A DNA stretch of 19,161 nt from Desulfurococcales archaeon ex4484_217_1 (GCA_002254745.1 NJED01000008.1:1-19161); one strand, 5' to 3'. Numbered from the stretch's first letter, positions 1 to 7,180 are shown. The notes: generated from the letters alone by a model not told the origin. A program made the numbers and translations.

Positions 1-124
1 TTAATACTTTTATTCATACATTTAAGAACTTACCGTATTAATTACTTAGAAACCACATGTACTTAAGAAACACATAATATTCACTAACTACAGATAGTTT
101 TGGGGAAGTAAAAACGGTAATGAG
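1..124. other. Leader region before the Lrp-like gene
   Basis: This AT-rich stretch has no convincing gene. The block around 71-80 (cataatatt preceded by aagaaac) could be a weak BRE/TATA element for the Lrp-like gene, since it lies about 50 bases ahead of its start. The purine run around 102-107 and gaggtg at 122-127 are possible ribosome-binding sites. No repeat or RNA gene was recognised. Confidence 0.3.
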
Positions 125-525
125 GTGTGTTTGACAATAGTTTTAGACGAGAAAGATAAAATGATAATAGATATGCTTATGAGAAACTCTAGAACACCTA
201 TAACTGAAATAGCTAGAAGGCTTGGAATAACAGATGTTGCTGTTAAGAAAAGGCTCGAAAAGCTTGAAAGAGAAGGCGTAATATTAGGGTATACTATTAA
301 AATTAATCCTTCAAAACTTGGCTATGAAAGTATTGCAATAGTAGGTTTAGATGTCGAACCAGAGCACCTGCTTAAGGCAATAGATGAAATTAAAGCTAGA
401 GATTATGTAAAATACTAACCACAGGAGATCATATGTTAATAGCTGAAATATGGGCTAAAAACAATAACGACCTGATTTCTAAATTAAACGAAATAAATAA
501 CATAGTTGGTATATTGAAGTATTAA
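125..525 (+). pseudogene. Lrp/AsnC-family transcriptional regulator, apparent frameshift
   Basis: Small DNA-binding regulator of the Lrp/AsnC (feast/famine) family. Residues about 8-55 form the winged helix-turn-helix (LDEKDKMIIDML, then TEIARRLGITDVAVKKRLEKLE). From about residue 65 the ligand-binding RAM domain begins. The open frame stops at 416-418 after YVKY, but the missing half of the RAM domain continues in the -1 frame to a stop at 523-525 and contains the family's TTGDH and an AEIWA segment. One more A in the AAAA run at 409-412 would restore a protein of about 133 residues. GTG at 125 is the longest start; TTG at 131 sits better behind gaggtg at 122-127. Even when repaired, the C-terminus looks some 10-15 residues shorter than usual, and it ends against the convergent protease gene. 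A -1 ribosomal slip on A-AAA is possible, but a base-call or real indel is more likely. Confidence 0.75.
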
Positions 526-1175
526 AGAACTAACGGAAGTATGAATAGAGGTAGAGCTGCTAAAATAAACATTATTGCCCAAACGGTCTTGCTCCAAGCG
601 AAAACTTTGGAGCCGTCAAGAGGCGGGAACGGTATTAAGTTAAATAAAGCCAGCCATAAATTAATAGTTTTCATGTAAATTAGTGTTATTAGTGCGAAAT
701 AAGTAAACATATTAAGAAATTCTATCGGGAAAATTTCAAGAACAACTAGAGCAATGTATCCTAGTACAATATTTGCTAAAGGTCCTGAAGCAGCTATTTT
801 CCCATAATCTCTTCTATCAATTACTCCAAAAGGGAATTTTGGAAAAACAACTACAGCTCCTGGAGCTGCGAAAACAACTCTCCCCAAAGTAACTACTGAT
901 AATACGAGAGCTAACATGAGCCCCGTAGGCCACACCTGGTATTTAGCATAGTATCCCAGTCTCTTAGCAACGTATCTATGAAGAATTTCATGAAATATGA
1001 AAGCAAAAGCAACAGCTACTATAACAGCTAATACCTTAAGGTAATTAAGCGAGATTATTTCTCTCACAGAGAACGCTATAGCCACAATTAGTGCTGAAAT
1101 AAGTAGTTGCCCAAATTCCCCACCGAATACCCTTCCAATTCTCCTATCATAATATTGTGAAACACCATAGTACAC
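522..1175 (-). CDS. M50-family (site-2 protease-like) membrane metalloprotease
   Basis: Predicted intramembrane zinc metalloprotease of 217 residues with about six hydrophobic segments. The zinc motif HEILH is at residues 62-66 inside a membrane helix. The second M50 signature, NLIPFPPLDG, is at 179-188 with the third zinc ligand Asp187. A conserved SGPLAN segment lies near 130-135. There is no PDZ or CBS domain, so this is the minimal archaeal form. M50 proteases cut membrane-bound substrates within the bilayer; the substrate here is unknown. The GTG start at 1175 is supported by AAAGGTG eight bases upstream. The gene converges with the Lrp-like gene, overlapping it by four bases, and is divergent from the plus-strand membrane/DUF1028/M48 unit. 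Family assignment is firm. Confidence 0.88.
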   Translation of the reverse strand: MYYGVSQYYDRRIGRVFGGEFGQLLISALIVAIAFSVREIISLNYLKVLAVIVAVAFAFIFHEILHRYVAKRLGYYAKYQVWPTGLMLALVLSVVTLGRVVFAAPGAVVVFPKFPFGVIDRRDYGKIAASGPLANIVLGYIALVVLEIFPIEFLNMFTYFALITLIYMKTINLWLALFNLIPFPPLDGSKVFAWSKTVWAIMFILAALPLFILPLVL

Positions 1176-1236
1176 TATTTACACCTTTGCAGCCTTATTG
1201 TCCCAAACGCTTCCATTTTAACCCAAATACAGTAAG

Positions 1237-1249
1237 TTATATATTTAAA
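1237..1249 (+). promoter_or_regulatory. TATA box of the membrane protein/DUF1028/M48 unit
   Basis: The sequence ttatatatttaaa is a strong archaeal TATA-box match lying 37-49 bases ahead of the ATG at 1286. That places a start site near 1265-1270 and leaves a short leader. The 1176-1285 interval is shared with the divergent M50 gene, whose own box may be the TTAAAA on the minus strand near 1214-1221. Confidence 0.55.
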
Positions 1250-1285
1250 CTTGTAGATTGAATCAGTTGTTGGTGTTTTCGGACG

Positions 1286-1513
1286 ATGAGTATTAAGTTT
1301 CTTCTTAAGATCCTATTGACTCTGGTGCTTCTGGACTTCATAGTTCTCATAATCCTTGAAAAGTATTTGAGGAGAGGATTTCTGGAAATAAGCTTTAACG
1401 TAAATATTTACTCTTTTGAATTCTCCATAAAGTTAACGACATGGGTTTTCTTAGCGATTTTTGCTGCATTAGCATTATTAGCGTTTTTCTTGATTAGGAA
1501 AGTTAAAAAATAA
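1286..1513 (+). CDS. Small two-helix membrane protein
   Basis: This 75-residue protein is not assignable to a family by eye. It has two hydrophobic helices, about residues 5-25 (LLKILLTLVLLDFIVLIILE) and 50-69 (TTWVFLAIFAALALLAFFLI), joined by a short loop of beta-like character, and ends in a basic RKVKK tail that would face the cytoplasm. ATG at 1286 follows ggtg at about 1272-1275. It is the first gene of a plus-strand unit, with 34 bases to the DUF1028 gene and the M48 membrane protease beyond. The context suggests a membrane partner of the downstream hydrolases, which is inference only. Confidence 0.65.
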   Translation: MSIKFLLKILLTLVLLDFIVLIILEKYLRRGFLEISFNVNIYSFEFSIKLTTWVFLAIFAALALLAFFLIRKVKK

Positions 1514-1547
1514 TTCTGTGTAGTAGAGAAGATAGGTGCGTAGACGA

Positions 1548-2432
1548 ATGTTAAAGAAAGTTCTTACAACATTCTCCATTGTGGGCTATGATCCCGAAAC
1601 TAAAGATTTAGGTGTTGCTGTTGCTTCAAAGTTCATTGCTGTAGGAGCTATTGTTCCATGGGCTAAAGCCAATGTTGGAGCAATAGCTACACAAGCACTA
1701 GCCAATGTTTCGTATGGTCCTAAGGGATTAGAACTACTTTCTAAGGGCTATGGTGCTAAGAAAGTTGTTGAAATACTTGTCTCTAACGACCCTTTGAGAG
1801 ATGAAAGGCAGGTGGGTATTGTTGATTTTAAGGGTGAAGCGGCGGCATTCACGGGTAGGAAGTGTTTTGAATATGCAGGACATATTGTTGGCGACGGATA
1901 CGCTGTTCAAGGAAACATACTTACGGGACCCGAGGTTCTTGAGGAAATGGCTAAAGCATTTGAAACAACAAAAGGGGAGCTTGTAGACAAACTTCTCGCG
2001 GCTCTTGAAGCCGGAGATAGAGCTGGAGGAGATAGGAGAGGTAAGCAATCAGCAGCAATTCTTGTAGTTAGAGAAAAAGGAGGATATGGAGGCTACACTG
2101 ATAGATATGTTGACTTAAGAGTTGACGACCATAAAGAACCGGTTCTTGAGCTCAAGAGGCTATTTAAGATTTGGGAACTAACTTTACTTACACGCGAAAA
2201 ACCCGACGACATAGTATCTAAGGACGAGGTCGCCGCTGAAATACAAAAGGCCCTTAGAAAACTGGGTTTCTATAGAGGAGAGATCACAGGCAAATGGGAT
2301 GATGTTACGGAAAAAGCTTTTACCGATTGGGTTATGATAAATAATTTCGAAAATAAACTTAGAAAAGATAGGTACATTTGGGGTACAGTATATAGGTTCC
2401 TCATTGAAACGTCAGGTTCAAGTGAGAAATAA
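1548..2432 (+). CDS. DUF1028 putative Ntn-type hydrolase with C-terminal PG-binding-like domain
   Basis: DUF1028 protein, a family placed with the N-terminal-nucleophile hydrolases but without a settled reaction. The family core runs from TTFSIVGYDPETKDLGVAVA to about residue 205, with the conserved AVGAIVPWA, YAVQGNIL and AALEAGDRAGGDRRGKQSAA segments. A C-terminal domain of about 65 residues (EIQKALRKLGFYRGEITGKWDDVTEKAF onward, in pieces) resembles the putative peptidoglycan-binding domain that often follows DUF1028. I chose ATG 1548 because aggtg at 1534-1538 is nine bases upstream; a GTG at 1536 would add four residues. Family members usually begin right at the TFS motif, so the leader MLKKVLT here would have to be removed if Thr8 is the nucleophile. 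The TAA stop abuts the TTG start of the M48 gene, implying translational coupling. Confidence 0.85.
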   Translation: MLKKVLTTFSIVGYDPETKDLGVAVASKFIAVGAIVPWAKANVGAIATQALANVSYGPKGLELLSKGYGAKKVVEILVSNDPLRDERQVGIVDFKGEAAAFTGRKCFEYAGHIVGDGYAVQGNILTGPEVLEEMAKAFETTKGELVDKLLAALEAGDRAGGDRRGKQSAAILVVREKGGYGGYTDRYVDLRVDDHKEPVLELKRLFKIWELTLLTREKPDDIVSKDEVAAEIQKALRKLGFYRGEITGKWDDVTEKAFTDWVMINNFENKLRKDRYIWGTVYRFLIETSGSSEK

Positions 2433-3095
2433 TTGGCTATACTTTCACTATATTTAGCATTTATAGTTCAGTACTTGACAGTTGCTTTTAGAACATATCA
2501 GGTTTCGGAAATCCATATACCCTTAAGTCTTAGAGAGCTTGTTAGAAGCGTTTGTAATGGAGCAAACGTTGAATACAGACTATGGAAGGTAACAGACAGT
2601 AACGTTATGATTATGGCCGCATTCTATATGCCCCCCCTAAATCCCGTAATAGTTTTTGATGGAAAAGTTCTTATGGAAAATGTTGAAACAGCAAAAGTAT
2701 TCTTAGCCCATGAGCTAGGCCATATAAAGAGGAGGTCTCAGCTTAAGCTATTTCTATTTTCAGTAATGCTCATAACGCTCACATTTTACATTAGCTACAT
2801 TAGTGAGATAGCTAGTTTAGCTGTTTTCCTTGTACTCATAATAGCACTGCTGATGCTGTATAGGTATGAGGAATTTAAGGCTGATGAATATGCTGCCTCA
2901 ATAGTTGGTTATGAGAAAGTACTTAGTGTTTACTCCAATCTTGCTTCAAAACAGGGCCAAATGAAGGTTAAGCTATATAGTAATCCTGCGTTAATTGTTG
3001 TTTCCATACTTAAAAAGCTAGGTATATATCCATCTATAACTGATAGGATTAAGAATAGTGACCTATCATCCACGGGGTTATTTGTACTGGTATGA
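2433..3095 (+). CDS. M48-family membrane metalloprotease (HtpX-like), odd C-terminus
   Basis: Predicted zinc metallopeptidase of the M48/HtpX group, 220 residues. An N-terminal hydrophobic segment (about 3-19) is followed by the catalytic HELGH at 93-97, a hairpin of two membrane helices (about 105-143), and the third zinc ligand Glu in EEFKADEYA (about 146-154). Such proteases degrade damaged or misfolded membrane proteins. The start is TTG directly after the DUF1028 stop. The C-terminus begins as expected (YPSITDRIKN, about 199-208; compare the HPS-x-x-x-RI motif of the family), but the last dozen residues are the antisense of conserved S19 codons (3055-3095) and are almost certainly not native. 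The gene therefore seems to have lost its true 3' end at a junction near 3055. Confidence 0.82.
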   Translation: MAILSLYLAFIVQYLTVAFRTYQVSEIHIPLSLRELVRSVCNGANVEYRLWKVTDSNVMIMAAFYMPPLNPVIVFDGKVLMENVETAKVFLAHELGHIKRRSQLKLFLFSVMLITLTFYISYISEIASLAVFLVLIIALLMLYRYEEFKADEYAASIVGYEKVLSVYSNLASKQGQMKVKLYSNPALIVVSILKKLGIYPSITDRIKNSDLSSTGLFVLV

Positions 3096-3396
3096 ACTCT
3101 TTCCCATTATATACGGCTATTGTTACTCCAACCATTTCCGGGAGAATTATCATGTCTCTTACATGGGTTTTTATAGGTTTCTTGATGCCTAGCTTCTTAT
3201 ATTTCCTTATTTTCTCGAGGAGTATTCTTTGTTTAGGCTTAATTCCTCTTAAAAGGCTTCTTCTAGCTCTTGCGGGTAAGAGTTTTATTAGCTCATCGAG
3301 AGGCATGTTTAGGAGTTCTTCAAGAGTCTTACCTCTATATCTGAACTTCTGCCATTCCGGAGGCATTTCAGTGATTGTCGCCATTTTATCAACCAT
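3049..3396 (-). CDS. rps19: 30S ribosomal protein S19 (uS19), 3'-truncated
   Basis: Small-subunit protein of the 30S head, binding 16S rRNA. Recognisable archaeal/eukaryotic-type uS19 motifs are FRYRGKTLEELLNM, LLPARARRSLLRG, THVRDMIILPEMVG and VYNGKEFIPVQI. The frame stops as GHYS, where family members continue GHYLGEFA and then a basic tail of about 25-30 residues. No other frame downstream carries that tail; the next bases are the antisense of the M48 gene. The truncation is therefore a missing segment, not a simple frameshift. The start at 3396 (MVDKMATI) has no clear Shine-Dalgarno site, and ATG 3384 is an alternative. It is also unusual that this gene is here alone rather than beside rpl2 and rpl22 in the S10-type operon. 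It follows thiDN by 51 bases on the same strand. Confidence 0.88.
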   Translation of the reverse strand: MVDKMATITEMPPEWQKFRYRGKTLEELLNMPLDELIKLLPARARRSLLRGIKPKQRILLEKIRKYKKLGIKKPIKTHVRDMIILPEMVGVTIAVYNGKEFIPVQITPWMIGHYS

Positions 3397-3443
3397 TAGC
3401 TTACGCTCTTAGCTATACGCACTAAAGTTAGTATCTAAACTTA

Positions 3444-3458
3444 GCTTTTAAAGCTTTT
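3444..3458 (-). promoter_or_regulatory. Possible TATA box for rps19
   Basis: On the minus strand AAAAGCTTTAAAAGC spans the last codons and stop of thiDN, about 48-62 bases before the S19 ATG. It resembles a BRE plus TATA element and would give a start site near 3420-3425. If real, S19 can be transcribed independently of the thiamin gene. It is a pattern match only. Confidence 0.35.
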
Positions 3459-4827
3459 CATTATGAAGTATCTTAGCTAAAGCTACTATTTTATTAGCGA
3501 CTTCAGTAGCTGTTTTTCCGAAAACATTTATCATGGGTTCTTTACCCCAATCACCGGTGTGGTAGATTATGTCAGGTACCTTCCCTGAGGCTTTCGATAT
3601 AGCGTACTCTATACCCCATGGTATTGAGGCTCCCTCTTTACTCTTAATTTCCGGTGGTTCAAGTCTTCTATCATAAAAAGATATTGTCATTCCTAACTTC
3701 TTTGCCGCCTCTATTATTCTCTCATCAAATTTTATGTTGGCTGCTGCTCTTATTGATGGATCATATTTCATTGCTGTAAGCACCGCTCTTGCCATGTGTT
3801 TTGAAGCACCGAATGTTGGAGGACCGCTTGGCTTAATTGTTTCGCCATATCTAACTATTCTTCCTGGAATTCCGGCTACTTCATTTACAGATCTAGCGTA
3901 ATGTGGTGGTAAGGCCATAACTATGTTCGTTTGAACTTCAGGTATTAAATGGGCAACATATTTACCGTTAGATACTAGTATTTCTAGTGCCTCCTGCAAA
4001 TTCTCGATTATACGGAATTTTTCAGCAGGAATATCTACCCATGCTGAAGGGTTAACCGGGCAGTGGCCATGACCTACTTTTAGCCCGTAAATTATCGCTT
4101 TTGTTATAAATTCTTTAGCGACTTTAACTGCTTCTAATATGTCTTTTCCCTTAGCTATCTCTGCTGCAATAGCTGCCGAGAAGCTACAACCAGTGCCATG
4201 TGTACATGCGTTTTCTACTCTTGGTGCTGAAAGTTCTCTGTAACTACCATTGTAGTATATTACGTCTATGCTTTGATTACCTCCTAAATGTCCTCCTTTA
4301 ACTACTGCTGCTTTAGCTCCTAGCTCTTCAACAATGTATTTTGCTGCTTTCCTTGCGTCTTCAATACCTGTGATTTTCATTCCAGTGATTCTTTCTGCTT
4401 CGAACTTATTCGGAGTAATTACTGTTGCTAAGGGTATCATGTATTTTATTAGCGTATTCATTGCCTCAGGTCTAAGCAGAGGTGCGCCGCTTTTAGCTAT
4501 CATTACCGGATCGACTACTAAGGGAAATCCGTATTTTCTAACGGTTTTAGCTACTGCTTCTATTATTGAGGAGTTACTTAGCATACCTGTTTTAGCAGCG
4601 TCGACACCTATGTCGTCGGCTACTGCTTCTATTTGCTTAGCTACAATTTCCGCCGGAATATCATGTATTGCTCTTACCTCCAAAGTGTTCTGTGCTGTAA
4701 CCGAGGTTATAGCTGCCATACCGTAAACTCCCAATGCAGCGAAGGTTTTGAGATCAGCTTCTATTCCTGCTCCACCGCCGGAATCACTACCTGCTATGGT
4801 TAATGCCTTAGGTACTTCATGTTTCAT
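3448..4827 (-). CDS. thiDN: ThiDN: HMP-P kinase / ThiN-type thiamine-phosphate synthase fusion
   Basis: Bifunctional thiamin biosynthesis enzyme of 459 residues. The ThiD half (about 1-265) phosphorylates hydroxymethylpyrimidine (phosphate). It shows the ribokinase-fold signatures AGSDSGGGAGIEADLKTF at 12-29, VVDPVM at 104-109, KGGH at 177-180 and the anion-hole motif THGTGCSFSAAIAAE at 209-223. The ThiN half (about 270-459) replaces ThiE and couples HMP-PP to thiazole phosphate; its typical segments are VAGIPGRIVRYG, SGPPTFGASKHMARA and YHTGDWGKEP. ATG 4827 is preceded by GAGGTAGC. It lies 22 bases after the HD-domain gene and is probably cotranscribed with it. The length is normal for archaeal ThiDN and no key residue appears to be missing. 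No TPP riboswitch was found upstream. Confidence 0.95.
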   Translation of the reverse strand: MKHEVPKALTIAGSDSGGGAGIEADLKTFAALGVYGMAAITSVTAQNTLEVRAIHDIPAEIVAKQIEAVADDIGVDAAKTGMLSNSSIIEAVAKTVRKYGFPLVVDPVMIAKSGAPLLRPEAMNTLIKYMIPLATVITPNKFEAERITGMKITGIEDARKAAKYIVEELGAKAAVVKGGHLGGNQSIDVIYYNGSYRELSAPRVENACTHGTGCSFSAAIAAEIAKGKDILEAVKVAKEFITKAIIYGLKVGHGHCPVNPSAWVDIPAEKFRIIENLQEALEILVSNGKYVAHLIPEVQTNIVMALPPHYARSVNEVAGIPGRIVRYGETIKPSGPPTFGASKHMARAVLTAMKYDPSIRAAANIKFDERIIEAAKKLGMTISFYDRRLEPPEIKSKEGASIPWGIEYAISKASGKVPDIIYHTGDWGKEPMINVFGKTATEVANKIVALAKILHNEKL

Positions 4828-4849
4828 AACGGTAGCTACCTCTTCAACC

Positions 4850-5404
4850 TTATATGCCTAGTTCTTCATGTATAGGTTTTAGTGCTTCAAGAGAGATTTC
4901 AATTAGCTTATTAAGGTCTATTCCTAAGTGTTCTAAAGCTTCCAATATTCTATCTCTCCTTACTCTTCTAGCGAAATCCTTCTGCTTAAACTTCTTACGA
5001 ACACTCTTAACCTTAACTTCCTCAAGTTTTTTGGAGGGCATTACTAGTGCTGTTGCAATAACTAATCCTGACATTTGATCTGCTGCTATAAGAGCGTAGG
5101 CCAGTTTCGAAGAAGGTTTAACTCCTGTACGTTCATTATGTGAAAGTATAGCTTTAATTGCTTCTTCAGGCATTTTATCTTTAAGAAATTCAGCAGTTAA
5201 CTTAGCGTGCATTTCCATGTTGTCTCTCGTTTTATCATAATCTAGATCATGAAGTAAACCTACAAGACCCCATAACTCCTCATTTTCCCCAAAAAACCTA
5301 GCGAGACCCCTCATTATAGCTTCTACAGCTAAAACATGTTTTCTAATTTTTTCGTCGGAAATCCATTCTTTAACAAGCTTTAAAGCTTCATCGCGTGACA
5401 TCAT
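4850..5404 (-). CDS. HD-domain putative phosphohydrolase
   Basis: HD-superfamily protein of about 184 residues, from a group of small archaeal/bacterial predicted metal-dependent phosphohydrolases. Numbering from a TTG at 5419, the metal ligands are His28 (KIRKHVLAVEA), His57-Asp58 (GLLHDLDYD) and Asp114 (IAADQMSG), with another conserved His94 (ILSHNERTG). The C-terminal quarter is helical and basic. I prefer ATG 5404 (or the adjacent 5401) because GGGGCTGA is suitably spaced ahead of it, whereas TTG 5419 has no site. The reaction is unknown; cyclic or other nucleotides are typical substrates. It precedes thiDN by 22 bases, so they probably share an mRNA. A role in recycling or removing a thiamin-pathway phosphate ester is a context-based guess. 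Confidence 0.8.
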   Translation of the reverse strand: MMSRDEALKLVKEWISDEKIRKHVLAVEAIMRGLARFFGENEELWGLVGLLHDLDYDKTRDNMEMHAKLTAEFLKDKMPEEAIKAILSHNERTGVKPSSKLAYALIAADQMSGLVIATALVMPSKKLEEVKVKSVRKKFKQKDFARRVRRDRILEALEHLGIDLNKLIEISLEALKPIHEELGI

Positions 5405-5463
5405 AGTGTTCAGCCCCAAGTGTACAGCATTATTGCTTATGCTGAGAACTAAAATAGGACTAC

Positions 5464-5473
5464 TAAATTAAAA
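5464..5473 (-). promoter_or_regulatory. Possible TATA box of the HD-thiDN unit
   Basis: On the minus strand the sequence GGAACATTTTAATTTAG contains TTTTAATTTA, about 60-70 bases ahead of the HD start. The 5405-5548 interval is divergent, serving this unit and the plus-strand hypothetical gene. The match is weak. Confidence 0.3.
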
Positions 5474-5496
5474 TGTTCCTAATGACAACATTATTT

Positions 5497-5509
5497 AGAA
5501 ACTTAAATA
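5497..5509 (+). promoter_or_regulatory. BRE/TATA promoter of the helical hypothetical gene
   Basis: The sequence agaaacttaaata is a good archaeal BRE plus TATA match. A start site about 25 bases downstream falls near 5530, just before the strong Shine-Dalgarno aagggggtg at 5532-5540, itself eight bases ahead of the GTG start at 5549. The leader would thus be very short. Confidence 0.55.
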
Positions 5510-5548
5510 GTCTGTAAAATAAAATAATATTAAGGGGGTGAAATTCTA

Positions 5549-5950
5549 GTGTCTGAGAAATTCTTAAGCGTTAAGGAAATACTTCATGAAATAGATAAGC
5601 TTCTAGACAAGGAAGCAACAATCATAACTAGAGCACTTTCGGAAATAGATGATCCCTTATATAGAGCGACACTTACCGATATTCTCTCATGCATATACAC
5701 AAATAAGAGCCAATTAGCAGGGTTAAAAGCCGTTTATTTAATGGGTGCTCCTAAACCTTCAAAGGAGGATAAGGAAAGATACACGAAAGCATTAGCACAA
5801 TCTGTTAAGTACTTTAGAGAAGCAACCAGGCTTCTAAAGAAGCTAGCTGAAATAGAGGGTGAACCTAGAATTAAAAGGTATATTGATATTATGGTTGATT
5901 TATGGAGCCACTCAGTTAAGGTTGGAAGAAAAGCCGCAAGAAAAAGATAG
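5549..5950 (+). CDS. All-helical hypothetical protein
   Basis: I do not recognise this 133-residue protein. It is predicted almost entirely alpha-helical, with four to five amphipathic helices (about 6-30, 34-65, 74-102, 107-130), high Lys/Arg content and a basic end (KVGRKAARKR). There is no signal peptide, membrane segment or Cys/His metal motif. The GTG start has an excellent Shine-Dalgarno site and its own promoter. It is a single gene: divergent from the HD-thiDN unit and convergent with the MFS gene, whose stop is 23 bases away. The helical-bundle shape with a basic tail would fit a protein that binds nucleic acid or another protein, but that is speculation. Confidence 0.75.
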   Translation: MSEKFLSVKEILHEIDKLLDKEATIITRALSEIDDPLYRATLTDILSCIYTNKSQLAGLKAVYLMGAPKPSKEDKERYTKALAQSVKYFREATRLLKKLAEIEGEPRIKRYIDIMVDLWSHSVKVGRKAARKR

Positions 5951-5973
5951 AAGTTCTCATGTAAATCTCTAAT

Positions 5974-7137
5974 CTATTTTTCTTTGAGCCTTCGAGTTCT
6001 TAGATAGTAAAGACCTACAATTACTAAAGCAGCAAGTTGAAGTACTGCTGAAAACATTGTTGCCTTATTTACCCCTAAAGAATCAGCTATAGGTCCTGCA
6101 ATGACCACTAAGCTTCCAGCGATACTTACAGCAGTACCGTAGGTTCCTATAGCTGTAGCTCTAAGCTCTGGGGGTAGAGCTTTTGAGGTTGCTGTTATGG
6201 CTGCCGTATCGTATAGTGGGTAAATTGGGATTATCCAGAGCAATGCCATAACCCAGCCTTTAGCTAAAGCTAATCCGTAAAGTAGTAGGGTATAGCTCAT
6301 GAGAGTTACTATGAAGGACCTTGTTTCACCTAAAGTGTCGACAATTCTTCCAGCAACAGGTCTAAATAGAGCTCCTAGAAAAGCTGTTATACCTCCAAAA
6401 AATATTCCATAGAAAACCTCGTTCCTCCCCAGTTCATTATACAGTTTTATCGATAGAATATTGTAGGAAAATTCTAAGCCAAAATAACTTATAATAACAG
6501 CTAAGAGGAAAGCTATGATGATCTTGTTTCTCACGATATTTTTGAATACGCTAATACCATGCTCTCTCTTAAAACTTTGCCCGTAAGCTTCAGGATACAT
6601 TATGTAAAATAGGGTAAACGCTAAAGCCATAAATAGAGCAGTCATAATGGATACGAGCTTCATACCGCCCATACTAAAAAGGAACCCCATTGAAATACTT
6701 CCAAGACCCCACCCTATAGAGCCACCCATAGCATAAATACTGTACTTTCTGCTTCCTACCTCTTCAATATCTGAAACAACCGCCGCAACAACTGAAGGCC
6801 AAGCTATTGTTGAAGCCAAGCTCGCAATGAAAGCTAAGATCAAAACCCAAGGTATTCCTGTGAAACCTATCATCATGAATGCTGGAACACTTAGAAACCC
6901 GAGAAGAATTATTTTCCTCCTACCTAAAACGTCGCCTAAATAGCCCCAGAATGTTGATAATAGTGCGGGTAAGAATTCGAGTGATGTAAGCAATGCTATA
7001 TCAGTAAATGTTCCACCAAGAACTTCCTTAACGTATATTCTTGACGCTGTAAAGTAGAGACCCCAAGCTAAAGTGTAAAATACATTGCCTATGGTGTATG
7101 CTTTAATCCATTTCCCGCGGCTATCATACATTCCCAC
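5974..7137 (-). CDS. MFS transporter, 12 transmembrane helices
   Basis: Major facilitator superfamily permease of 387 residues with about twelve hydrophobic helices in two halves. The cytoplasmic loop 2-3 motif A is present as GYLGDVLGRRK (65-75), and a degenerate copy in the second half is FRPVAGRIVDTLGETR. The central loop near MYPEAYGQSFKREHG separates the halves. Substrate cannot be inferred; the overall look is that of drug- or metabolite-type exporters common in archaea. The GTG start at 7137 is preceded by AAAGGT; ATG 7131 is two codons further in. It lies 55 bases after the VWA gene on the same strand and may be either the last gene of that unit or transcribed from its own TATA-like sequence. 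Confidence 0.88.
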   Translation of the reverse strand: MGMYDSRGKWIKAYTIGNVFYTLAWGLYFTASRIYVKEVLGGTFTDIALLTSLEFLPALLSTFWGYLGDVLGRRKIILLGFLSVPAFMMIGFTGIPWVLILAFIASLASTIAWPSVVAAVVSDIEEVGSRKYSIYAMGGSIGWGLGSISMGFLFSMGGMKLVSIMTALFMALAFTLFYIMYPEAYGQSFKREHGISVFKNIVRNKIIIAFLLAVIISYFGLEFSYNILSIKLYNELGRNEVFYGIFFGGITAFLGALFRPVAGRIVDTLGETRSFIVTLMSYTLLLYGLALAKGWVMALLWIIPIYPLYDTAAITATSKALPPELRATAIGTYGTAVSIAGSLVVIAGPIADSLGVNKATMFSAVLQLAALVIVGLYYLRTRRLKEK

Positions 7138-7170
7138 TTCATACCTTTACACGTTAAGGATTTATTGACA

Positions 7171-7180
7171 ATTAAAGCTT
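7171..7180 (-). promoter_or_regulatory. Possible TATA box of the MFS gene
   Basis: On the minus strand AAGCTTTAAT lies 34-43 bases ahead of the MFS GTG start, in the 55-base gap after the VWA gene, at the expected distance for a short-leader transcript. Confidence 0.3.

Noticed and set aside
3092..3412. Plus-strand 106-residue frame overlapping S19
   Set aside because: It is the antisense of conserved S19 codons and has no supporting signals.
5440..5456. Palindrome-like gcattattgcttatgc as an operator
   Set aside because: Only the outer four bases of each side pair; the inner bases do not form a real inverted repeat.
5446..5460. ctgaga as part of a TPP riboswitch near the thiDN unit
   Set aside because: It lies on the opposite strand from thiDN, and the other conserved TPP elements are absent.
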